Source: Paraburkholderia sp. CNPSo 3274
GTDB lineage: Bacteria > Pseudomonadota > Gammaproteobacteria > Burkholderiales > Burkholderiaceae
Length of the DNA: 64,000 nt
Direction: 5' to 3'
Assembly: GCF_024206475.1 (NCBI RefSeq)
Contig: NZ_JAMBPR010000007.1
Location: 1-64,000 of the forward strand
In this document: piece by piece, positions 18,865 to 26,129 of the stretch
Layout: the number at the start of each line of letters is the position of its first letter
Numbering within the stretch: the first letter of the stretch is position 1
Made by a program: the position numbers and the translations under genes
Notes under the pieces: model-generated
Told to the model about the DNA's origin: nothing
Seen by the model: only the letters and a program-made list of their open reading frames with translations
Database searches by the model: none

Positions 18865-18906
18865 AAAAAAGGCGTCCGTTCTTTCGAACGGACGCCTTTT
18901 TCTTTT
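18865..18906. terminator. Bidirectional terminator between tyrB and the patatin gene
   Basis: AAAAAAGGCGTCCGTT and AACGGACGCCTTTTT arms around CTTTCG, with A and T tracts on both sides, so it can end both convergent transcripts. Confidence 0.92.
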
Positions 18907-18937
18907 GCGAAGGTTGCGGAAGACTTGCCGGAAAGCG

Positions 18938-20203
18938 TCAGCCCCCGTGGCCTCGCGAATCGCGATGGATATCGTGCGTGACGAAGCCCGAGTCGTTGTC
19001 CGGCTTGTCGAGCCAGCCCGGCTGCGCGAGCGAGGCGCGGATGTCCTGCAAACCGCTAGTCCAATGTTCGTGCATGGTCGAGAGGCCGAACTGGTAGTCC
19101 TTGAAGTGCCCCTCGTATTCCTTCTGCCGGTAGATGAGGTGGATCACGTTGTACTTCTTCGAGCAAGAAAGCTCGTCCGCCAGCGCGACCCACGGGTCAT
19201 TGCGATGCTCTGGCGCGACGCGATCGAGGACCTCGCGCAGCACATGCCGGTAACGCTGCGAGCGCTGCAGGATATCGGTCACAAGGCGCGTGCGGCTCGA
19301 ATACTGAATGTCCTTCACGCGGCCCTGCACGTCGATGAGGTTGTCCGGCACCGGCCCGCGCGCGCTCCAGAGATCGACCTGGAACGCGAGCGTGTCGCGC
19401 CGCGGCGTGGTCTGGATCACCTCATAGAGCGGCGTGTTCGACATCAGGCCGCCGTCCCAGTAGTACTCGCCGTCGATCTCCACCGCCGCGAAGCCCGGCG
19501 GCAGCGCGCCCGAGGCGATGAAATGCTCGGGACGCAACGTCGTGGTCTTGTTGTCGAAATAGACGAAGTTGCCGCTGCCGACATTGACCGCGCCCACTGA
19601 GACGCGCGTTTCGCCCGAGTTGATGCGCTCGAAGTCGCACAAGCGTTCCAGCGTGGCCTTGAGCGGCTTCGTGTCGTAGTAGCTGGCCGTTTCGGGCGAA
19701 CCCGATCCATGGGGCAGCGGCGGCGGAAAGCGCGGCACGAAAAAGCCCTTCTGCCCTTCTACGATCGCGCCCGCCGCCTGCATGGCCGTGAAGGTCTTGC
19801 GCACGGCGGCATTCGAATTGAACAGCGCGTGCTCGACGAAAGGCGGCAACGGGAAGCTGAAGGCCGGCTGGCAGATCGTCTCCCAGAACTCGCGTAGCCG
19901 CGCCACGCGATGTTCGGGCGCATTGCCCGCGATGATGGCCGTATTGAGCGCGCCGATTGATATACCCGCGATCCAGTTGGGCGCGACGCCGGCCTCGACA
20001 AGCCCTTCGTATACGCCCGCCTGATACGCGCCGAGCGCGCCGCCCCCCTGCAGCGTAAGCGCGATGGTTTCCCACGCCTTGGCTTCCGCGCCGCAGTGCG
20101 AAACATGCGGCTGCGGTGCGTTGCCGATACGCGCGCCGGTATGCGCACCGACCTCGTCGTCGACTGCGCTCGACTGGACCTGCCCCTTCTTTCGTTGCGC
20201 CAT
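18938..20203 (-). CDS. Patatin-like phospholipase with DUF3734-type C-terminus
   Basis: Serine acyl hydrolase of the patatin family, 421 residues. The glycine-rich oxyanion loop LQGGGALGAYQAGV, the nucleophile elbow GISIGALN and the dyad aspartate in DGGLMSNTPL are all present. The C-terminal part (RQKEYEGHFKDYQFG) looks like DUF3734. ATG 20203 is preceded by GGAGGAGG; the frame extends further upstream into bdhA. Only 29 bases separate it from bdhA, so the two are co-transcribed. That suggests a role in lipid or polyhydroxybutyrate turnover, which is inference. Confidence 0.9.
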   Translation of the reverse strand: MAQRKKGQVQSSAVDDEVGAHTGARIGNAPQPHVSHCGAEAKAWETIALTLQGGGALGAYQAGVYEGLVEAGVAPNWIAGISIGALNTAIIAGNAPEHRVARLREFWETICQPAFSFPLPPFVEHALFNSNAAVRKTFTAMQAAGAIVEGQKGFFVPRFPPPLPHGSGSPETASYYDTKPLKATLERLCDFERINSGETRVSVGAVNVGSGNFVYFDNKTTTLRPEHFIASGALPPGFAAVEIDGEYYWDGGLMSNTPLYEVIQTTPRRDTLAFQVDLWSARGPVPDNLIDVQGRVKDIQYSSRTRLVTDILQRSQRYRHVLREVLDRVAPEHRNDPWVALADELSCSKKYNVIHLIYRQKEYEGHFKDYQFGLSTMHEHWTSGLQDIRASLAQPGWLDKPDNDSGFVTHDIHRDSRGHGG

Positions 20204-20232
20204 TGCCGCGCCTCCTCCGCCTGATGTTTGCG

Positions 20233-21036
20233 TTATTGCATGAACCAGCCGTGGCTGACCACGAAAGACTGGCCCGTGAACGCAGCGCTCGGGAACGCCG
20301 AGAGGAACAGCACGGTTTGCGCGACGTCCTCGACGGTCGTGAAAATGCCGTCCACCGTGCCGCCGAGCATCACATGCTTGATGACTTCTTCTTCGCTGAT
20401 GCCGAGTTCCTTCGCCTGCTCGGGAATCTGTTTTTCCACGAGCGGCGTGCGCACGAAGCCCGGACACACCACATGCGAGCGCACATTGTGCTTGCCGCCT
20501 TCCTTGGCGAGCACGCGCGCGAGGCCGAGCAGCGCGTGCTTGGCCGCGACATAGGCCGACTTGAGTGGCGACGCTTCGTGCGAGTGCACCGAACCCATGT
20601 AGATCACCACGCCGCCGCGGTCGTCCTTGTACATGTGCTTGAGGACTGCCTTGGTGGTGAGGAACGCGCCGTCCACGTGGATGGCTTGCATCTTCTTCCA
20701 GTCGGAGAACGCGTAGTTCTCGATCGGGTTCACGATCTGGATGCCCGCGTTCGAGATGAGGATATCCACCGGGCCGAGTTCGGCCGCGACGCGGTCGATG
20801 CCCTGATTCACGGCATCTTCATTGGTGACGTCCATGGCGACGCCGATGGCCTTGCCGCCTGCGCCCTTGATCTCTTCGGCGACGGCGTCCGCGCCGCTCT
20901 GGTTCAGGTCGGCAATGGCGACAGCGGCGCCCGCCTGCGCGAGCGTGAGGGCGATCTGCTTGCCAATGCCGCTGGCCGCGCCGGTAACGACTGCGACCTT
21001 GCCATCGAGTTTTGTGTTCAGAGAGAGAGACGACAT
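20233..21036 (-). CDS. bdhA: 3-hydroxybutyrate dehydrogenase
   Basis: NAD-dependent short-chain dehydrogenase oxidising D-3-hydroxybutyrate to acetoacetate in ketone body and PHB breakdown. The 267-residue protein shows [14 protein letters not shown] (cofactor loop), NAG, the catalytic Ser in [10 protein letters not shown], the YVAAK motif, and a C-terminal end [12 protein letters not shown] typical of the family. ATG 21036 follows TGGAGG; the longer frame upstream is not family-like. First gene of a two-gene unit with the patatin-like protein. Confidence 0.94.
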   Translation of the reverse strand: MSSLSLNTKLDGKVAVVTGAASGIGKQIALTLAQAGAAVAIADLNQSGADAVAEEIKGAGGKAIGVAMDVTNEDAVNQGIDRVAAELGPVDILISNAGIQIVNPIENYAFSDWKKMQAIHVDGAFLTTKAVLKHMYKDDRGGVVIYMGSVHSHEASPLKSAYVAAKHALLGLARVLAKEGGKHNVRSHVVCPGFVRTPLVEKQIPEQAKELGISEEEVIKHVMLGGTVDGIFTTVEDVAQTVLFLSAFPSAAFTGQSFVVSHGWFMQ

Positions 21037-21296
21037 CGGGCAACCTCCAGGTGAGTGAACGGGACAGGATGAAACCTCGGGGGGCGCGCCGTCGAACCTG
21101 ACGAATGGCTTATGCCATCCGGCCGGATGTTGCGTCGCGGCCAACCAGCCTATTGTGCATGAAGGCGCCTCGTCGAAGCATCGAGCAAGACAGGCAAAAG
21201 AGATTTTCGCCGCACCGCACCGCAAGGCGCGGCGCAAGTCCATTGCGCAACAACGGCCAAGTCGTGCTAGCTTTATTGGCTCACAAGGAGGCGTTA

Positions 21297-22268
21297 ATGA
21301 ACTATCGGCGACTGGGCCGCTCAGGCCTGCAGGTAAGCGAACTGTCCATCGGCTCGTGGGTCACCTACGGCAACCAGGTCGACGCCAGGCTCGCGCGCGA
21401 ATCGCTCGCGGCGGCGCGCGACGCGGGCATCAACTTCTTCGACAATGCCGAGGCCTACGCCGGCGGCAAGTCGGAAGAGCTCATGGGCCAGGCGCTCAAG
21501 GAACTCGCATGGCCGCGCGTGAGCTATGTGGTCTCGACCAAGTTCTTCTGGGGCTTGAACGAGGCGCCCAACCAGTACCACACGCTCAACCGCAAGTACC
21601 TCATGGACGCCATCGACGGCTCGCTCAAGCGGTTGCAGCTCGATTACGTCGATCTCGTGTTCTGCCACCGCCCCGACCCGAATACGCCGGTCGAGGAAAC
21701 CGTCTGGGCGATGAGCGACATGATCGCGCGCGGCAAGGCGCTCTACTGGGGCACCTCGGAGTGGAGTGCCGACGAAATCCGCGCCGCGTGGGAAATCGCG
21801 GAGCGCCATCACCTGCACAAGCCGGTCATGGAGCAGCCGCAATACAACCTGTTCCACCGCACGCGCGTGGAAGACGAATACCGTCGGCTCTACGAGGACA
21901 TTGGCCTCGGCCTCACCACCTGGAGCCCGCTCGCCTCGGGTCTGCTCACCGGCAAGTACCGCGGCGGCGTGCCGTCGGGCAGCCGAGCTGAACTACAGGG
22001 CTACGACTGGCTGCGCAAGAACGTCACCGACCCCGACAAGAACGAGATCGTCGGGAAACTCGCAGAGTTCGCGAAACAACTCGACTGTTCGGTGGGGCAA
22101 CTGGCGCTCGCGTGGATCCTGAAGAATCCCCGCGTGAGCACGGTCATCACCGGGGCCTCCCGCATCGAGCAGATCGGCGAAAACATGAAGGCGCGCGACG
22201 TAGCGGAAAAGATCACACCGGACATCAAGGCGCAGATCGAGGCGATCGTCGGCGACGCTTACGACTGA
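21297..22268 (+). CDS. Aldo/keto reductase (Kv-beta/YghZ-like)
   Basis: NADPH-dependent oxidoreductase of 323 residues in the aldo/keto reductase superfamily. Catalytic tetrad motifs are present: [15 protein letters not shown] (Asp, Tyr), STKFFWG (Lys) and DLVFCHRPD (His). The cofactor motif near the C-terminus is [14 protein letters not shown]. It resembles potassium channel beta-subunit-like and YghZ-like enzymes; the physiological substrate is unknown. The start is set by AAGGAGG five bases before ATG 21297. Confidence 0.93.
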   Translation: MNYRRLGRSGLQVSELSIGSWVTYGNQVDARLARESLAAARDAGINFFDNAEAYAGGKSEELMGQALKELAWPRVSYVVSTKFFWGLNEAPNQYHTLNRKYLMDAIDGSLKRLQLDYVDLVFCHRPDPNTPVEETVWAMSDMIARGKALYWGTSEWSADEIRAAWEIAERHHLHKPVMEQPQYNLFHRTRVEDEYRRLYEDIGLGLTTWSPLASGLLTGKYRGGVPSGSRAELQGYDWLRKNVTDPDKNEIVGKLAEFAKQLDCSVGQLALAWILKNPRVSTVITGASRIEQIGENMKARDVAEKITPDIKAQIEAIVGDAYD

Positions 22269-22477
22269 CGTCCAGCGCATGCGCGGAAGGCGCGGCGCGC
22301 TCGAAACCGTGGGGCGGACTCACGCGCGAGCGTAGCCGGCCGGCCGGCGCACTGCGGGTCACGTATTGCGGTGGCGTACTTGCTGTGGCGTACAATACGC
22401 GGCCTCGCAGGCGGCGCAGTCATCGCGCCGCCGTCGCCGTCTTCCCCGTTCTCACCGGACCTCGTGTCCCGTCCATC

Positions 22478-23323
22478 ATGCTGAGCTACCGTCACGCCTT
22501 CCACGCCGGCAATCATGCCGATGTCCTGAAACACGCCGTCGTCGTGCAACTCCTGCAATACCTCAGCAAGAAGGACAAGGCGTACTGGTACATCGACACC
22601 CACGCGGGCGCCGGCGCCTATGCATTGCGCGAAGGCTACGCGACGAAGAACGCCGAGTTCGACACAGGCATCGGCAAGCTGTGGGGCCGCAACGACCTGC
22701 CTGCGGCGCTCGCGGACTACGTCGACGAAGTGGCGGCGCTGAACCCCGACGGTGAATTGCGCTTCTACCCCGGTTCGCCCTATCTCGCGTGGCGTCTGAT
22801 GCGCGAGCAGGACCGCATGCGGCTTTTCGAATTGCACAGCACGGAAATCGACGTGCTGCGCCACCGCTTCCACGACGCGGGCCGCCGCGTGATGATCTAC
22901 GCAGGCGACGGCTTCGAAGGCATCAAGCCGCTCCTGCCCCCGCCGCCGCGCCGGGCGCTCGTGCTGATCGACCCGTCTTTCGAGGACAAGCGCGACTACT
23001 CGCGCACGCTTACATGCGTCGAGGAAAGCCTCAAGCGCTTCGCGAACGGCACCTATGCGGTCTGGTATCCGCAGGTCACGCGTCCCGAATCGCAGCGCTT
23101 CCCGGAGCAACTCAAGCGCCTGCAGAACAAGAACTGGCTGCACCTCACGTTTTCGGTGAGCAACCCGCCCGAAGACGGCTTCGGCCTTTACGGCAGCGGC
23201 ATGTTCATCCTGAACCCGCCCTACACGCTCGAAGCGGCAATGAAAGAGGCGCTGCCGTGGCTCGTGAAAACGCTCGGCCAGGACGCCGGCGCGCAATTCA
23301 AGATCGAGTCGCGCGGCGACTGA
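22478..23323 (+). CDS. rlmJ: 23S rRNA (adenine2030-N6)-methyltransferase
   Basis: RlmJ/YhiR-family SAM-dependent enzyme methylating A2030 of 23S rRNA. The 281 residues match the family length. The N-terminus MLSYRHAFHAGNHADVLKH is diagnostic, with the SAM-site YIDTHAGAGAYAL and the catalytic motif LIDPSFEDKRDY, where the family often has DPPYE. ATG 22478 is chosen because the conserved sequence begins there. TACAAT lies about 90 bases upstream. Single-gene unit. Confidence 0.95.
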   Translation: MLSYRHAFHAGNHADVLKHAVVVQLLQYLSKKDKAYWYIDTHAGAGAYALREGYATKNAEFDTGIGKLWGRNDLPAALADYVDEVAALNPDGELRFYPGSPYLAWRLMREQDRMRLFELHSTEIDVLRHRFHDAGRRVMIYAGDGFEGIKPLLPPPPRRALVLIDPSFEDKRDYSRTLTCVEESLKRFANGTYAVWYPQVTRPESQRFPEQLKRLQNKNWLHLTFSVSNPPEDGFGLYGSGMFILNPPYTLEAAMKEALPWLVKTLGQDAGAQFKIESRGD

Positions 23324-23352
23324 GCCGCGGACTCAACCCCGCGCGAGCGACA

Positions 23353-23739
23353 TCACTGTCCAGACGGTAGCGGCTGGGGAAGCGGTGGCGTTGGGCGATG
23401 AGGGGGGCGCGGCGGGCGCGGCGGCGGAATCGGCCGTCCGCCGCCCTGCTGCACTTCCACGTACGGCGCGACGATGTAGGGCTGCGACGAATCCGGCGCG
23501 AGACCCGCCGGTTGTGCCGCCTGAACCATCGGCTCGTGCGAGAGCGGCGCGTTTTGGAGCACCAGCCCCGACTGGCCGTCGCTGATCCCTCTTTGTGTAT
23601 CCAGAATGAGCGGCTGCCCGGCATGCGCGCTGGCGCACGCCATGACGGCGACGATCAGACCCGCACGCGCAACAGAAAAACGACGCGACGCGCGGCGCGG
23701 CAACACAGACGTGCGGTGGGAAATGCGGTCTTGCACCAT
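23353..23739 (-). CDS. Secreted proline-rich hypothetical protein
   Basis: Unrecognised 128-residue protein. Its N-terminus is a long basic region and a hydrophobic core (AGLIVAVMACASAHA), a plausible signal peptide cut after AHA. The mature part has no domain I recognise and ends with a Pro/Arg-rich tail of about 30 residues (IPPPRPPRPPHRPTPP). ATG 23739 is chosen; ATG 23769 is an alternative. Codon use is similar to neighbouring genes. It stands between rlmJ (convergent) and the DUF3563 gene. Confidence 0.6.
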   Translation of the reverse strand: MVQDRISHRTSVLPRRASRRFSVARAGLIVAVMACASAHAGQPLILDTQRGISDGQSGLVLQNAPLSHEPMVQAAQPAGLAPDSSQPYIVAPYVEVQQGGGRPIPPPRPPRPPHRPTPPLPQPLPSGQ

Positions 23740-23851
23740 GAACGGCCCCCGGAGAGAAAGCGACACCATTGCTATGACGGCTTGTCGCAAAAAAGACTTT
23801 ACCTTACCCCGGTGGGAAGGCTCAGACTCTGTTCCATCGGCGGTGCAGAAA

Positions 23852-23882
23852 TGACAAAGCCCCGCCAATGCGGGGCTTGAGA
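23852..23882 (-). terminator. Stem-loop between the DUF3563 and proline-rich genes
   Basis: AAGCCCCGC and GCGGGGCTT arms around a short loop. Read on the minus strand it ends in TTTGTC and probably terminates the DUF3563 transcript. Confidence 0.75.
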
Positions 23883-23923
23883 TGGTGCTGCTCCAACCGG
23901 ACTGAAGCCCGATTGAAACTGGC

Positions 23924-24073
23924 TTACAGCGAGTTGTAGCCGTTCGATTCGATCGTACGAATGCGCTGCTCGAGCTGCACCATATCGGCCGACGATGCGA
24001 GATACGCTTCGCGGCGACGACGTTCGGCAGTTTCAAACCAGTTGCTCAGCTTCTCAAGAAAAAATGCAAACAT
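23924..24073 (-). CDS. DUF3563 family small protein
   Basis: A 49-residue protein beginning MFAFFLEKLSNWFE, followed by a charged helix (TAERRRREAYLASSADMVQLEQRI) and ending SNGYNSL. This matches my recollection of the DUF3563 family found in Burkholderiaceae; no function is known to me. TGGAGCAC precedes the ATG, and a stem-loop terminator follows. The upstream region carries an exact TATAAT, adjoining direct repeats and a perfect palindrome, so expression is probably strong and regulated. Confidence 0.85.
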   Translation of the reverse strand: MFAFFLEKLSNWFETAERRRREAYLASSADMVQLEQRIRTIESNGYNSL

Positions 24074-24124
24074 GATGATGTGCTCCAAGGATTCGGTTCG
24101 GCGATCCCCGGTGAATTTGCATCA

Positions 24125-24156
24125 GGGATAACCCTCATTAGGGATAACCCGCATTA
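24125..24156 (-). repeat. Two adjoining 16-bp direct repeats in the DUF3563 control region
   Basis: AGGGATAACCCTCATT (24125-24140) is immediately followed by AGGGATAACCCGCATT (24141-24156); 15 of 16 bases match. On the minus strand the repeats begin at the TATAAT -10 (about 24154-24159) and extend across the likely transcription start into the leader, a position suited to a repressor or an RNA-level switch. Confidence 0.8.
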
Positions 24157-24201
24157 TAACGGTTGCACCGAACTTTGCTAGTGAATTGCCCGAATACTGT
24201 G

Positions 24202-24218
24202 CATTCCAATTTGGAATG
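24202..24218. promoter_or_regulatory. Perfect 17-bp palindrome upstream of the DUF3563 gene
   Basis: CATTCCAATTTGGAATG: 8-base perfect arms around one central base. A further half-site TTGGAAT follows a few bases on. It lies roughly 45-60 bases upstream of the TATAAT of the DUF3563 gene, the right place for an activator. The binding protein is unknown. Confidence 0.6.
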
Positions 24219-24370
24219 ACCTTGGAATACGAATCGGCAACATCATGTTTTATCGAGACATTTCCCAGCGACTTCGCAGGCGCTTGGCCGCAATCACGCT
24301 AAATTGCACCACTTCGGTGCGCTCAGCCAATGGGGTTGCGTCAATTTGCCCGCCGCGGTTGCACCTGCGT

Positions 24371-24796
24371 TCAGTGCGCGTGGCCGGGTTCGTGGCAGTC
24401 TGCCGTGGCGATGTCGGCAAGCCGTTCGATGATCGGGCAGTCGGGCCGGTCGTTGCCCTGGCAGTGCGAGGCCAGGTGGGCGAGCGTATCGCGCATCTGG
24501 GACAGTTCGGCGATGCGCTGGTCGAGTTCGGCGACATGTTCGAGCGCAATCGACTTGACCTCGGCGCTCGCGCGGGAGCGGTCGTGCCAGAGCGCCAGCA
24601 GGCGCCGGATATCGTCCACCAGAAAGCCAAGCCGGCGCGCCTGGCGGATGAAGCGCAGCGAATGCACTTCCTCCGCGCCATAGGTCCGGTAGCCGGACTC
24701 CGTGCGCCCTTTGGGCGCCAGCAGCCCGACACTTTCGTAGTACCGAATCATTTTTGCCGTGACGCCCGATTCACGTGCCGCTTCGCCGATGTTCAC
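24371..24796 (-). CDS. cueR: Cu(I)-responsive MerR-family regulator CueR
   Basis: Copper-sensing transcription factor that activates copper export genes by distorting promoter DNA. The MerR helix-turn-helix is at residues 1-70 (NIGEAARESGVTAKMIRYYE). The two Cu(I)-binding cysteines fall at exactly the CueR positions Cys112 and Cys120 (HCQGNDRPDC). A His-rich tail CHEPGHAH follows. GTG 24796 is chosen, with GGGAG upstream, because it gives the standard start. The gene is divergent from copZ across a CueR operator. Confidence 0.95.
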   Translation of the reverse strand: MNIGEAARESGVTAKMIRYYESVGLLAPKGRTESGYRTYGAEEVHSLRFIRQARRLGFLVDDIRRLLALWHDRSRASAEVKSIALEHVAELDQRIAELSQMRDTLAHLASHCQGNDRPDCPIIERLADIATADCHEPGHAH

Positions 24797-24846
24797 GCCG
24801 TTCTCCCGCTGTGTGGTCAATCGTTTGATCAATGGTTTGATCGTAC

Positions 24847-24867
24847 ACCTTCCCATGATGGGAAGGT
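24847..24867 (+). promoter_or_regulatory. CueR operator in the copZ promoter
   Basis: Near-perfect dyad ACCTTCCCAT-G-ATGGGAAGGT, the textbook Cu-responsive MerR site. Its arms would lie in the 19-base spacer of the copZ promoter (weak -35 TACACC, weak -10 starting near 24869), as expected for MerR-type activation. Confidence 0.9.
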
Positions 24868-24958
24868 CTAGCGCGACGACCGGTCCCCGCTGGCATAATC
24901 CGCCGGCGGCCTCATATCGAGTAGTAGCAAGCCTCAATCTCTGAAAAAGGAACATACG

Positions 24959-25165
24959 ATGATCCAGTTCAACGTCGAAGGCATGAGCTGCCAGCACTGC
25001 GTCGGCGCCGTCACGCGCGCGATCCACGAGCACGATGCGCAAGCCATGGTCGAGATCGATCTGGCCGCCGGCCGCGTGAAGGTCGAATCGAGCCAGAGCG
25101 CCGAAGTCCTGAAGTCGGCGATCGACGAAGCCGGCTACACCGTAGTCGGCACGGCCAACGCCTGA
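24959..25165 (+). CDS. copZ: Copper chaperone CopZ (heavy-metal-associated domain)
   Basis: Single HMA domain of 68 residues that binds Cu(I) and delivers it to an export ATPase or regulator. The metal site is GMSCQHC near residues 8-14; the beta-alpha-beta pattern and the end AIDEAGYTVV are typical. It follows AAAAAGGAAC. CueR probably controls it through the palindrome 90 bases upstream. No copper ATPase gene lies next to it in this window, which is notable. Confidence 0.95.
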   Translation: MIQFNVEGMSCQHCVGAVTRAIHEHDAQAMVEIDLAAGRVKVESSQSAEVLKSAIDEAGYTVVGTANA

Positions 25166-25176
25166 CGCGCCGAGTC

Positions 25177-26100
25177 ATGTTCAAGGTTGCCGTGATTGGC
25201 GCGTCTGGCCTGCTTGGGCGCGCGGTGGTGCGCGAACTCGCAGCCGGTACCGCCTGGCAGGTCGTGCCGACCGCGTTCCGGCACGGCGGCCCGCAGCAGG
25301 CAGTGCTCGATGTGCGCGACGCGCAGGCCGTGAACGCGTTCGTCGAGCGCGAGGCGCCCGACGCGATCGTGCTGGCCGCCGCCGAGCGCCGCCCCGACGT
25401 GTGCGAGCACGATCCGGCGGCGGCGCGCGCGCTCAATGTCGATGCGGTGCGCAGCGTCGCCGCGGCGGCGCGGCAACGCGGTGCGTGGGTGCTCTCGATC
25501 TCCACCGATTACGTCTTCGACGGCACGCAGCCGCCCTACCGCGTCGACGACACGCCGAATCCACTCAACGCCTACGGCCACAGCAAGCTCGACGGCGAAC
25601 GGGCCTTGCTCGAAACCAGCGACAACACCCTCGTGCTGCGCCTGCCCTTGCTGTACGGGCCGATCGTCGGCTGGCACGAATCCGCGGTCACGAGCCTCGT
25701 GCCGGCCATCGTCGCTTCGGGCAAGCCCGGGGCGCAGGCGGCGCCGATGGACGCGTGGGCCACGCGCTACCCCACTTTCACGCCCGACGTGGCGTTCGTG
25801 ATCCGCGAACTGTTGCTGCGCTGTGCTGACGGCAGGCCCGTGCGCGGGGTCGCGCAGTGGTCCGGCGACGAGCCGATGACGAAGTACGACATCGCGCAAC
25901 GGATCGCGCAGGCTCTTGGCGTGGAGGCGCGTCTGCTCGCACAACCGACGCCCACCGACGCCACGCCGCGCCCGCGCGACTGTCATCTCGATTCGAGCCG
26001 CCTCGAAACACTGGGTATGGGCCGCCGCACGCCGTTCGACGTCGCGATTCGCGCCGTGCTCGACGCTTTCATGAGAGACGGCGAGCAGCGCAACGTGTAG
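25177..26100 (+). CDS. RmlD-like SDR family oxidoreductase
   Basis: Extended short-chain dehydrogenase of 307 residues related to dTDP-4-dehydrorhamnose reductase and the MAT2B-like branch. Features are the N-terminal VAVIGASGLLGRAV dinucleotide loop, SISTDYVFDG, and the YGHSK catalytic Tyr-Lys pair near residue 135. No rhamnose synthesis genes are nearby, so a true RmlD role is unlikely; MAT2B-like SDRs of unknown function fit better. It starts 11 bases after copZ and is probably read through from the copper promoter. Confidence 0.85.
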   Translation: MFKVAVIGASGLLGRAVVRELAAGTAWQVVPTAFRHGGPQQAVLDVRDAQAVNAFVEREAPDAIVLAAAERRPDVCEHDPAAARALNVDAVRSVAAAARQRGAWVLSISTDYVFDGTQPPYRVDDTPNPLNAYGHSKLDGERALLETSDNTLVLRLPLLYGPIVGWHESAVTSLVPAIVASGKPGAQAAPMDAWATRYPTFTPDVAFVIRELLLRCADGRPVRGVAQWSGDEPMTKYDIAQRIAQALGVEARLLAQPTPTDATPRPRDCHLDSSRLETLGMGRRTPFDVAIRAVLDAFMRDGEQRNV

Positions 26101-26129
26101 CGGCGAGCCGGCCGCTCTCCAGCGAAGAT

